A stretch of 5,260 nt of DNA, from the NCBI GenBank assembly GCA_026417675.1, contig JAOACV010000231.1, positions 1 through 5,260 of the forward strand, given 5' to 3'. This document shows positions 1 to 5,253 of the stretch, piece by piece; within the stretch, counting starts at the first letter, position 1; each line of letters opens with the position of its first letter. The translations under genes were made by a program, and so were the position numbers. The DNA comes from Verrucomicrobiia bacterium (GTDB lineage: Bacteria > Verrucomicrobiota > Verrucomicrobiia > CAIQCK01). The notes under the pieces are model-generated. The model was not told where the DNA came from. It saw nothing but the letters and a program-made list of their open reading frames with translations, and searched no databases.

Positions 1-135
1 CCAGCCGCAGCCGCGCGGCGTGAGGGCGCCCTGGATCTCCGTGATGTCAGCCGGGCCGACCCCGCCCGCGCAATACACGCCGAGCAAGTCAGTGATCTCA
101 CCCCCCCCGATGGTCTGGCCAATCAACTCCAACAC
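1..135 (-). CDS. possible 5' part of an unrecognised reading frame, cut by the window edge
   Basis: This minus-strand frame is open from position 186 to the left edge. The in-frame stop that closes it upstream lies at 187-189. A GTG at 133-135 has a plausible Shine-Dalgarno, GAGGA, at 143-147 with a 7-base spacer. The 45 visible codons begin (M)LELIGQTIGGGEITDLLG and contain GVGPADITEIQGALTP. Codon third positions are mostly G or C and first positions are rich in G, as expected of coding DNA in this genome, and the direction agrees with all the other genes. I do not recognise the family. A run of eight C on the plus strand (101-108; G on the coding strand) lies inside it and could be a slippage or sequencing-error site. 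With so little sequence, a chance open frame in GC-rich DNA remains quite possible. Confidence 0.25.
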   Translation of the reverse strand, partial: MLELIGQTIGGGEITDLLGVYCAGGVGPADITEIQGALTPRGCGW

Positions 136-251
136 GGCAGCATCCTCGACAACTCGGCTCCGGGTATAGACCGCTGGTTGTTCCCGTCAAGCCTCCGGTT
201 GCAGTCCGTCAATTCCACCATTGTCCGATGCCAAACAACAGGATTAGCGCG

Positions 252-274
252 AAACCCGCTTCATTATCGGGCTT
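252..274. terminator. weak stem-loop just after the exported-protein gene
   Basis: AAACCCG (252-258) pairs with CGGGCTT (268-274) around a 9-base loop: six Watson-Crick pairs plus one wobble. It starts directly after the TAG stop at 276-278 of the large minus-strand gene. In the minus direction it is followed by TTT and then GC-rich bases, so the U-tract is poor. In the plus direction it is followed by TTTCTATT, a better tract, although I see no plus-strand gene to terminate. Its placement suggests a 3'-end or bidirectional terminator, but the stem is short. Confidence 0.35.
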
Positions 275-275
275 T

Positions 276-2801
276 CTATTCCAGGTCCAGCTCGTCGGTT
301 CCGCGTGATGCGATCGGCACGACGCGCGCGCCGTCCACCACAACCTCGTAACGCACGCCGGCGCGCGCGGCGATGCGAGCCTTGCCATCGCGCAACGTCA
401 CGGGAAACGGCGCGACGACGCGATGCCGACCGTCGCAGGCGACGGCCAGCGAGTCGAGTTTGCCGTCGAGCACCAGCCGCAGGCTCACCAGCGCGGAGGG
501 ATTGATGTTCCAAGGCCGGCGTTGCTGGGAGGCCAGATCGAACGAATCCGGCAGGCAGCCGGCGTATTCGCCGTCGGGATATTGCATTTGCTCGGCGGCG
601 ATTTGAATTCCTTCAGCGAGGCGTTTCCAGTCGAGCGTCTTGTCGTGCGGCGCGAGCGTCGTCAACGCGTAGGCACAGACGTGGCCGCACCATTGGACCG
701 GCAGACCGATCCAGTTTGGCGCGCGCCAGTTGGTTGCCCCCAGCACCGCGATGGTCGCGTAGTTCATGATGGGATGGCGCGACCATTGATAAACAAACGG
801 CAGGCCGCTGATGGCCCAGCGCCGCGCGTCGTCCAGATAATCCCCCCGGCCGGTCAGTTCGTAGCCGAGCACGCAGGCGCGCACCAAGTGCGCCGAGGCG
901 AGGATGTCGGGAGTGTGCAGCGGGCACTCCCACGTCTGCGCGCCGCGGGGCGTGCGGAAACGTTTCATGAAATCCAGCGCCTTGATGCCCGCGGCGAGCG
1001 CGTCTTCGTCGCCAGTGAACCGTGCGTATTGCAACAACGGCAACGCGTTGTGGGCGCAGTAGCCGCTGGCGGTGTCCTCGAAGTGGCCTCGCGCATACTT
1101 GCCGTTGTAGCGGAACGAACCGTCGGGCTTCTGGTCGGCGAGAATCCGCTTCACCTCGCCTGCGCCCAGCCTCAGCCATTCGTTGGCGCGACCCGTGACA
1201 AAGTAAATCGCGTCGTTGCGGATGTGCGCGCCGCCCGGCACGAGCTTCGGAAACTGCGGCGCCTGCCCTGTGAGGCGCCAGATCGTCGAGGCCATGTCGG
1301 CGAAGGGATGGCGCGGCCAGTGCGGCTCGGCGCAATGGCCCCAGCCCGCGTCGGTCTTCAGCGGCGGGCCGCTGAGCGCCCTCAGACACAGTTCAGCCTG
1401 CGCCTTGGGGTCGCGCGGCGGCTTGGGCAACGGCAGCAGACCGCGCTTCTTCACCGCCCACAGGATCGCGTCCTCGATGCGGGCCGGCGGACGCACGAGG
1501 ATGGTCGCCTGAATCTTCCGTCCCCGCAGCGCGGCGCGATGGCCCTCAGCGCCATCGAGGAAGTTCGGCGTGGCGAAGACCGGCTGGAGCGACATGTCGC
1601 GCCACGTCATCGCTGTCGAGACCCGATCGGTGACAAACGCCATCAGCGGCATCGTGACTTTGAGCGGGTCGGGAGCGAATCGGATGTGCTCCTCGGTCTC
1701 GATGTCGAGCGTGGAGGACGACCGTTCGCCTTTGCCGAGGTATTCGAGTCCCGCAAACACGCCTTGCTCCAGCGGCCCCAGCGCGCGCAACACCGGCCCT
1801 TCGCACGGCGCGTCGCTCGTGATGTCCACCACGATCTCGTCGCCGTGAAGCGCGAGGCTGAGCGCGACGCCATCGCCAGAGAACCGGAGCGGGCCAGTCA
1901 ACTTTAGCTTGGGCAACGCGCCCTGCAGGCTGACCAGCGGCGCGATGAACCCGACCAGCTTGCCGGCGCGTTCCAAGCGCGCCCCGGAGCCGTCGCGCGC
2001 GACGCGCAAGGTGAGGTCGCCGGATTTGCAGATAACCCAGTCGGCGCTGGCAGCCGGATCGGCGATGAAGACCGGCCTGCGGAGCGCCGGCAGGTTTTCC
2101 GACTCCACGACGATCTCGCCGGCCTCAAATGGCGCGCTGCCAGCGATCTGCGCCACGACACTGCTCGTGCTGCCGGCGTCGAGCGCGATTTCCCGGCCGC
2201 TGACTGTCGCGCTGATTGGCTTGGGGGAATGATTCTTCAACAACACCGTGACGCAACGACCGTCGGCGCGGAGCGACTGGATTTCGAGCGGATGCAGGAT
2301 GTCGCGAACCAACTCGACCTTCTCAATCTCGACCAGTCCCGGCGCCGTGCCAGGGTCGAGCCGCAATCCGGTCACCGTGCCTTCCGCGGGCAGCGGCACA
2401 CTGTAATCGTGCCACTGGCCATCGTGAATCAGCGTGAAATGCTGGCTCCTGTCCGGATCGGTGTGGGGCAGCTTGTCGGTCATCCAAAAGAACTCGCCGT
2501 TGCCTGCGGCGGCGCATCGGGCGCGCAGGTTCACGCGAAACGGCCCCTCGACGCGAAACGATGGCGTGAGCAGGTAGGGATCGTGGCCGCTGGATTGGAT
2601 TTTCAGCACGCCGTTGCTGGCTGCGAGGGCGCAATGGTGCAACGCGCGCCATCCAGCGGCCCCGGTCTCGAACGTCCACTCGTGAAGCCGCTGCGTCTCC
2701 AGCACCTGCCGCGGATACGGATTGATGTCCGGCTCAAGCGCGATGGCGGCGGAACCGGCAAGGGAGGCGCAGGCCAGTGCGAGACTCTGGATGGCCTTCA
2801 T
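276..2801 (-). CDS. exported two-domain protein, probable glycan-active (alpha/alpha-toroid-like), function unassigned
   Basis: This 841-residue protein begins with a Sec-type signal peptide: K2, a hydrophobic stretch at about 7-20, and an AIA motif at 19-21, giving likely cleavage after A21. Residues about 40-166 (opening EWTFETGAAGW, containing GQWHDYSVPLP and ending VEIEKVELV) read as a beta-sandwich of the concanavalin/carbohydrate-binding type. Residues about 170-440 are beta-rich with no motif I can name. Residues about 465-780 look like an alpha/alpha toroid, with repeated helical segments and aromatic/acidic loops such as DQKPDGSFRYNGKYARGHFEDTA split around 556-578, WECPLHTPD (624-632) and QYPDGEYAGCLPDSF (740-754). 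A short beta domain (about 785-841) closes it. Such architecture is common in glycoside hydrolases, polysaccharide lyases and epimerases, but I cannot assign a family or catalytic residues. The ATG lies 4 bp after the RbsD-type gene with no strong Shine-Dalgarno, suggesting translational coupling. The enzymatic role is inference; export and the reading frame are well supported. Confidence 0.85.
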   Translation of the reverse strand: MKAIQSLALACASLAGSAAIALEPDINPYPRQVLETQRLHEWTFETGAAGWRALHHCALAASNGVLKIQSSGHDPYLLTPSFRVEGPFRVNLRARCAAAGNGEFFWMTDKLPHTDPDRSQHFTLIHDGQWHDYSVPLPAEGTVTGLRLDPGTAPGLVEIEKVELVRDILHPLEIQSLRADGRCVTVLLKNHSPKPISATVSGREIALDAGSTSSVVAQIAGSAPFEAGEIVVESENLPALRRPVFIADPAASADWVICKSGDLTLRVARDGSGARLERAGKLVGFIAPLVSLQGALPKLKLTGPLRFSGDGVALSLALHGDEIVVDITSDAPCEGPVLRALGPLEQGVFAGLEYLGKGERSSSTLDIETEEHIRFAPDPLKVTMPLMAFVTDRVSTAMTWRDMSLQPVFATPNFLDGAEGHRAALRGRKIQATILVRPPARIEDAILWAVKKRGLLPLPKPPRDPKAQAELCLRALSGPPLKTDAGWGHCAEPHWPRHPFADMASTIWRLTGQAPQFPKLVPGGAHIRNDAIYFVTGRANEWLRLGAGEVKRILADQKPDGSFRYNGKYARGHFEDTASGYCAHNALPLLQYARFTGDEDALAAGIKALDFMKRFRTPRGAQTWECPLHTPDILASAHLVRACVLGYELTGRGDYLDDARRWAISGLPFVYQWSRHPIMNYATIAVLGATNWRAPNWIGLPVQWCGHVCAYALTTLAPHDKTLDWKRLAEGIQIAAEQMQYPDGEYAGCLPDSFDLASQQRRPWNINPSALVSLRLVLDGKLDSLAVACDGRHRVVAPFPVTLRDGKARIAARAGVRYEVVVDGARVVPIASRGTDELDLE

Positions 2802-2805
2802 GAGG

Positions 2806-3195
2806 CTACGCCGACTCGATGATCATGTTGGCGTATTGGATGGTGTCGCCGGTGCGAATCAGGCCGATGGCGCGCGGGACACGTTTCTTGAACTCGACGT
2901 GCGGCTCAAACTCGATCGGCACGCCGGCGCGCGCCTTGGTGAACGCGGTCCGGACGGCCTTGGTGTTGTGGCGGATGAAATCCTCAGCCATCCACGCCCT
3001 GCCGATGATGAAGTTGGGCCGGATGGCTTGCAGAACCTGCAGCACGGTCGGGATGTCGTCCACGAGCGAGATGTCCACCGCCTCGATCATCGGCCAGAAT
3101 GGAAAGCCGCGGTCGGCGATCACCAGCGTGTTGGTGTGCCGCACGCGGCTGAGCAGCGAGTTGATGGCGGGATTGAGGATTCCTGTCTTAAGCAT
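2806..3195 (-). CDS. rbsD: RbsD/FucU-family sugar mutarotase (D-ribose pyranase type)
   Basis: This 129-residue protein has the length and pattern of RbsD, a cytoplasmic decameric enzyme that interconverts pyranose and furanose forms of ribose, while its FucU relatives interconvert fucose anomers. The opening MLKTGILNPAINSLLSRVRH resembles RbsD more than FucU. The expected active-site positions are present: H20 (catalytic His), D28, H99 (in EPHVEFKK) and the C-terminal Y121-A-N123. R29-G-F-P-F-W follows D28 where classical RbsD usually has an A-G-L-P-like sequence, so the sugar may differ. The start at 3193-3195 is chosen because family homology begins exactly there and AGGAAG sits 9 bases upstream; the frame is open much further upstream, but only through repeat DNA. 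The exported protein follows after 4 bp, giving an operon. No ribose transporter or ribokinase is visible, so the substrate is uncertain even though the family is clear. Confidence 0.93.
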   Translation of the reverse strand: MLKTGILNPAINSLLSRVRHTNTLVIADRGFPFWPMIEAVDISLVDDIPTVLQVLQAIRPNFIIGRAWMAEDFIRHNTKAVRTAFTKARAGVPIEFEPHVEFKKRVPRAIGLIRTGDTIQYANMIIESA

Positions 3196-3204
3196 GGCGG
3201 GGTT

Positions 3205-3210
3205 CTTCCT
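3205..3210 (-). promoter_or_regulatory. Shine-Dalgarno of the RbsD-type gene
   Basis: On the minus strand AGGAAG stands 9 bases before the ATG at 3193-3195. It decides the start: the longer reading frame beginning near 3423 would run through inverted repeats and adds about 76 residues with no relation to the RbsD family. Confidence 0.75.
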
Positions 3211-3248
3211 GAGCTTAAATGGTGAAACACGAAACAGCCCCTCGCCCT

Positions 3249-3273
3249 CCTCTCGCCGCGTTGCGGGGAGAGG
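3249..3273. repeat. hairpin with CCTCTC / GAGAGG arms
   Basis: CCTCTCGCCGC (3249-3259) pairs with GCGGGGAGAGG (3263-3273) at 10 of 11 positions around the 3-base loop GTT. It lies in the leader of the RbsD-type gene, between the larger palindrome and the Shine-Dalgarno, so it would be in the mRNA if transcription starts upstream. It has no U-tract in the minus direction, which argues against it being a simple intrinsic terminator. The CTCTCC/GGAGAGG wording resembles dispersed repeats I associate with GC-rich environmental bacteria (recalled, not checked). Confidence 0.6.
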
Positions 3274-3327
3274 CAGACGCGCCATTTGTCTGCGAACTGG
3301 CCGCCGAACACAGGAAATGACGCCTGC

Positions 3328-3459
3328 AAGGCCGCTGCAAAATCGCGTTGCCGGTGGATCGCGTTCTCCGAACGCGATGATCCGTGCAAGACAAAGGCAT
3401 CGCGTTCGGAGAACGCGATCCACCGAAAGCAGTTGACAGGGCGATCTTGCAGCGGCCCT
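3328..3459. repeat. outer imperfect inverted repeat enclosing the 28-bp palindrome
   Basis: The segment 3328-3346 (with core GGCCGCTGCAA) matches the reverse complement of 3441-3459 at 17 of 19 positions. The two arms bracket the perfect inverted repeat, separated from it by 5 bases on the left and 15 on the right. A partial third copy of the inner motif, ATCGCGTT, overlaps the left arm at 3342-3349. The layout suggests either a composite mobile or REP-like element, or repeated insertion of one element into another. Confidence 0.65.
3352..3425. repeat. perfect 28-bp inverted repeat made of two opposed hairpin units (REP/BIME-like)
   Basis: The segment 3352-3379 is the exact reverse complement of 3398-3425, with an 18-base spacer. 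Each arm is itself palindromic: ATCGCGTTC (3358-3366) pairs with GAACGCGAT (3370-3378) around TCC, and ATCGCGTTC (3399-3407) pairs with GAACGCGAT (3411-3419) around GGA. So the DNA or RNA can fold either as one long stem or as two 9-bp hairpins. Paired, oppositely oriented short palindromes in an intergenic space are the arrangement of REP/BIME elements. A small non-autonomous transposable element is the alternative. No transposase is nearby. Confidence 0.85.
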
Positions 3460-3484
3460 GATGGCACCGGACCGCCAATGATTT

Positions 3485-3511
3485 CCCTCTCCCCCTCCAA
3501 GGGGAAGAAGG
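3485..3511. repeat. C-rich/G-rich hairpin downstream of manC
   Basis: CCCCT (3492-3496) pairs with AGGGG (3500-3504) around CCA, and with single mismatches the pairing extends outward to about 3485 and 3511. It is the first strong secondary structure after the manC stop (3548-3550) in the transcription direction and could serve as a 3'-end structure, although no U-tract follows. Its TCTCCCC/GGGGAGAGG wording resembles the 3249-3273 hairpin in opposite orientation, adding an outermost layer to the nested palindrome. Confidence 0.5.
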
Positions 3512-3547
3512 TCAGGGTGTGGGGGTGGTCCGCGTTCATCGTCTTCG

Positions 3548-4642
3548 CTACGTCAGTTCCTGGCCAAACTGCTCGCTCACCACGCGGTGGAGGTCCTTGA
3601 CGGCCTCCGCCCGGTCGGCCCGGCAAACCAGCGTGGCGTCGGGCGTGTGCACAATGATGAGGTCTTCGCAGCCGATGGTGGCGATGAGGTGCTTGGGGTC
3701 GCTCGACGCCACCAGCGTCCGGCGCGTGTCCGTCAACACGCGACGCTCGGCGGCCAGGGCGTTGCCCTTTTCATCGCGCGGGCAGGTCTCCGCGAAGAAC
3801 GGCCACGAGCCGATGTCCAGCCAGCGCAGCGGCATCGGGATGGCCGCGACGACCACCTGCGGATCGCGCGAGGCCGGCTCCATGACGGCGAAGTCCACGC
3901 TGATCTTCCTGAGCGTCGGATAAACCTCGTTCAGCACCGCCGCGCGGCGCGGCGTGTCCCATGCCTCTGCGATGCGCGTCAAGCCGGCGTGCGTCTCCGG
4001 CATATAGCGGCGGAGGCAATCCAGATACGTGCTGGCGCGCCAGACGAACATGCCGCTGTTCCATAGATAGCGTTCGGGGCCGGCCTCGAAGAATTGCCGC
4101 GCCAGCGGCGCCGCCGGTTTTTCGCGGAACTGCTTCACGCGCTGCGCATCGCCTTCGATCTTTTCGCCGAGTTCGAGATAGCCGTAGCTCGTCGCCGGAC
4201 GGGTCGGCGTGATGCCGAAGGTGATCAAGGTGTTCGGTCGTTTTTCGACGAGTTCGAAGCCGCTGGCCACGATGCGCTGAAGCCGATCCACCGGCTCGAT
4301 GACGTGGTCGGCGGGGAAGACCGCCATGACCGCCTCCGGATCGCGCCGGGCGATGACCGCGGCGGTGAACCCGATGGCGTTGACCGTGTCGCGCCCGCAC
4401 GGTTCGCCGAGAAATTGTTCCGGCCGCAGATTGCCCAGCGCGTCGCGGATCATTGTCTCCTGCTCCTGCGCCGCGCACAGGTAGCAACGCTCCGGCGGCA
4501 GCAGTCCGTCGAGGCGTTTGACGGCCAGCTCCAGCAGGCTGCGGCCCTGAATGAAGCGGATCAGTTGTTTCGGCGACGCCGCCCGGCTCATCGGCCACAG
4601 CCGCGTGCCCGAACCGCCGGCCATAATCATTGCGTATCTCAT
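3548..4642 (-). CDS. manC: mannose-1-phosphate guanylyltransferase
   Basis: This 364-residue cytoplasmic enzyme makes GDP-mannose from GTP and mannose 1-phosphate, the donor and precursor for mannose, fucose and related residues in surface glycans. Visible family features are the nucleotide-binding GGSGTRLWPMSR (9-20) with P24-K25, EPCGRDT (80-86), FPADH (109-113), TRPATSYGYL (147-156), FREKP (172-176), WNSGMF (194-199) and WLDIGSW (274-280). The C-terminal VHTPDATLV (331-339) corresponds to the usual VDTPD-type strand, with H332 replacing the commoner D. The length fits the monofunctional form: the C-terminal cupin phosphomannose isomerase domain of bifunctional ManC/AlgA is absent. The start MRYAMIMAGG is the usual family N-terminus. 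No clear Shine-Dalgarno precedes it, because heptamer repeats come to within 2 bases of the ATG. Whether mannose 1-phosphate is the sole substrate cannot be told from sequence. Confidence 0.95.
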   Translation of the reverse strand: MRYAMIMAGGSGTRLWPMSRAASPKQLIRFIQGRSLLELAVKRLDGLLPPERCYLCAAQEQETMIRDALGNLRPEQFLGEPCGRDTVNAIGFTAAVIARRDPEAVMAVFPADHVIEPVDRLQRIVASGFELVEKRPNTLITFGITPTRPATSYGYLELGEKIEGDAQRVKQFREKPAAPLARQFFEAGPERYLWNSGMFVWRASTYLDCLRRYMPETHAGLTRIAEAWDTPRRAAVLNEVYPTLRKISVDFAVMEPASRDPQVVVAAIPMPLRWLDIGSWPFFAETCPRDEKGNALAAERRVLTDTRRTLVASSDPKHLIATIGCEDLIIVHTPDATLVCRADRAEAVKDLHRVVSEQFGQELT

Positions 4643-4644
4643 GG

Positions 4645-4729
4645 TTCGTTAATCCGTGACTCGTGATTCGTGATCCGTGATTCGTGACTCGTAATTCGTA
4701 ACTGGTGATTGGTGATTCGTGATCCGTCG
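4645..4729 (+). repeat. tandem array of degenerate heptamers (YYSGTRA), about 11-12 units
   Basis: From 4653 the sequence divides without gaps into 7-base units: TCCGTGA, CTCGTGA, TTCGTGA, TCCGTGA, TTCGTGA, CTCGTAA, TTCGTAA, CTGGTGA, TTGGTGA, TTCGTGA, TCCGTCG. An 8-base variant (TTCGTTAA) at 4645-4652 precedes them. Variation is almost confined to unit positions 1-3 and 6; GT at positions 4-5 is invariant. The array fills the space directly before the manC start codon and therefore forms its mRNA leader. Confidence 0.85.
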
Positions 4730-4732
4730 GAC

Positions 4733-4746
4733 CGGTTGTATAACCG
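4733..4746. repeat. apical hairpin between the two heptamer arrays
   Basis: CGGTT (4733-4737) pairs with AACCG (4742-4746) around GTAT. Outside it, 4717-4727 can pair with 4750-4760 at ten of eleven positions (one of them a wobble), so the two arrays can fold back on one another as a long imperfect stem, in RNA or as a cruciform in DNA. Confidence 0.55.
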
Positions 4747-4747
4747 A

Positions 4748-4789
4748 TTACGAGTCACGAGTCACGAATTACGAATCACAAATTAGAAT
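4748..4789 (-). repeat. tandem heptamers in opposite orientation, about 5-6 units
   Basis: Read on the plus strand the units are TTACGAG, TCACGAG, TCACGAA, TTACGAA, TCACAAA and the decayed TTAGAAT, i.e. the reverse complement of the unit family at 4653-4729. The TAA stop of the nucleotidyltransferase gene (4783-4785) falls in the last, decayed unit, so the array reaches into the end of that gene. Confidence 0.8.
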
Positions 4790-5253
4790 CCCCGCAAGCT
4801 CGTGCTGGAGCGGCGCGCCAGGCCCTCCTTCGGCGTGCGCTTGAGCACGAGGTATTGGATGCCGCGCTCCGCGCAAAACTCGCGCTTCTCCGGCCGGTCG
4901 CCGTCTTCGTTGACGGCGTAGATGTCCGGCCGGATGCGCTCGATCTCCGGCGCGGCGTCCAGCCAGCCCATGCCGGTGGAGACGAGCGCCTGACGCACGT
5001 AGCGGATGGAGGCGCAGAGATAACGGCGCTCGTCCTGCGGGAACAGCGGGTGGCCCGCGCCCTTGAGTTCGCCGATGGTCTTGTCGTTGCCCACCGTGAC
5101 GTAAAGGTCGCCGTATTCCGAGCACTCCTCGAAGAACCGCACGTGGCCGGAGTGAAGCCAATCGTAGCAGCCGGTGACAATGACCTTCTTGCGCGTTGAA
5201 GGCGTCGGTTCCGGCGGCGCTTCCGGGAAACCCGCGAGGTCGCTGTGGCGCAC
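4783..5253 (-). CDS. cytidylyltransferase-fold (HxGH) nucleotidyltransferase, substrate unknown, possibly continuing past the window edge
   Basis: The visible 156 residues hold one nucleotidyltransferase domain. The strand KKVIVTGCYDWLHSGHVRFF (22-41) carries the nucleotide-binding HSGH motif (34-37), and RSSTSLR (148-154) near the C-terminus matches the second conserved motif (ISSTxxR-like). NEDGDRPEKREFC (115-127) is a third distinctive segment. Relatives transfer CMP or AMP to a phosphorylated small molecule, e.g. glycerol-3-phosphate cytidylyltransferase or the heptose-1-phosphate adenylyltransferase domain of HldE. I cannot choose between nucleotides or substrates. The listed start is a GTG at 5251-5253; the frame stays open to the window edge with only 7 bases further visible, so the true start may lie outside. 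Residues 1-21 are a proline-rich extension before the fold. Neighbouring manC, same strand, suggests activated-sugar or glycoconjugate synthesis. The stop codon lies inside the repeat array. Confidence 0.85.
   Translation of the reverse strand: MRHSDLAGFPEAPPEPTPSTRKKVIVTGCYDWLHSGHVRFFEECSEYGDLYVTVGNDKTIGELKGAGHPLFPQDERRYLCASIRYVRQALVSTGMGWLDAAPEIERIRPDIYAVNEDGDRPEKREFCAERGIQYLVLKRTPKEGLARRSSTSLRGF

Larger units (their letters stand above)
3196..3547. other. gene-free region between manC and the RbsD-type gene, built mostly of nested inverted repeats
   Basis: No convincing gene lies here; open frames crossing it on both strands are byproducts of repeats without internal stops. From left to right it holds the rbsD leader, a hairpin at 3249-3273, one outer repeat arm at 3328-3346, a perfect 28-bp inverted repeat at 3352-3425, the other outer arm at 3441-3459 and a second hairpin at 3485-3511. 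The promoter of the RbsD/exported-protein pair should be here if manC transcripts do not read through, but I could not find a convincing -35/-10 pair on the minus strand. The stretch TTTAAGCT upstream of the Shine-Dalgarno is A/T-richer than its surroundings but is not a recognisable promoter. Confidence 0.8.

Noticed and set aside
423..1907. 494-codon open frame on the plus strand
   Set aside because: It lies wholly antisense to the exported-protein gene, its product is Arg/Ala/Gln-rich low-complexity sequence without domain features, and such shadows are expected opposite high-GC3 coding DNA. The minus-strand frame has a signal peptide and coherent domains.
2769..2801. Lipoprotein signal around Cys11 of the exported protein
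   Set aside because: The residues before Cys11 (A-L-A) do not fit the usual lipobox order, and the hydrophobic core before it would be too short. The A-I-A site at 19-21 is a better signal peptidase I site.
2806..3423. 205-residue version of the RbsD-type protein
   Set aside because: The extra 76 N-terminal residues are translated from the inverted repeats; family homology and the Shine-Dalgarno both place the start at 3193-3195.
3433..3438. TTGACA as a plus-strand -35 promoter element
   Set aside because: No -10-like sequence lies at 16-18 bp spacing and there is no plus-strand gene downstream.
3120..3626. 168-codon minus-strand frame crossing the repeats
   Set aside because: It overlaps the ends of two well-supported genes in other frames, and its middle is translated palindrome. 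The repeats merely lack stops in this frame.
4645..4789. CRISPR array
   Set aside because: Units are 7 bp with no unique spacers between them and the second half is inverted; no cas-like gene is present.
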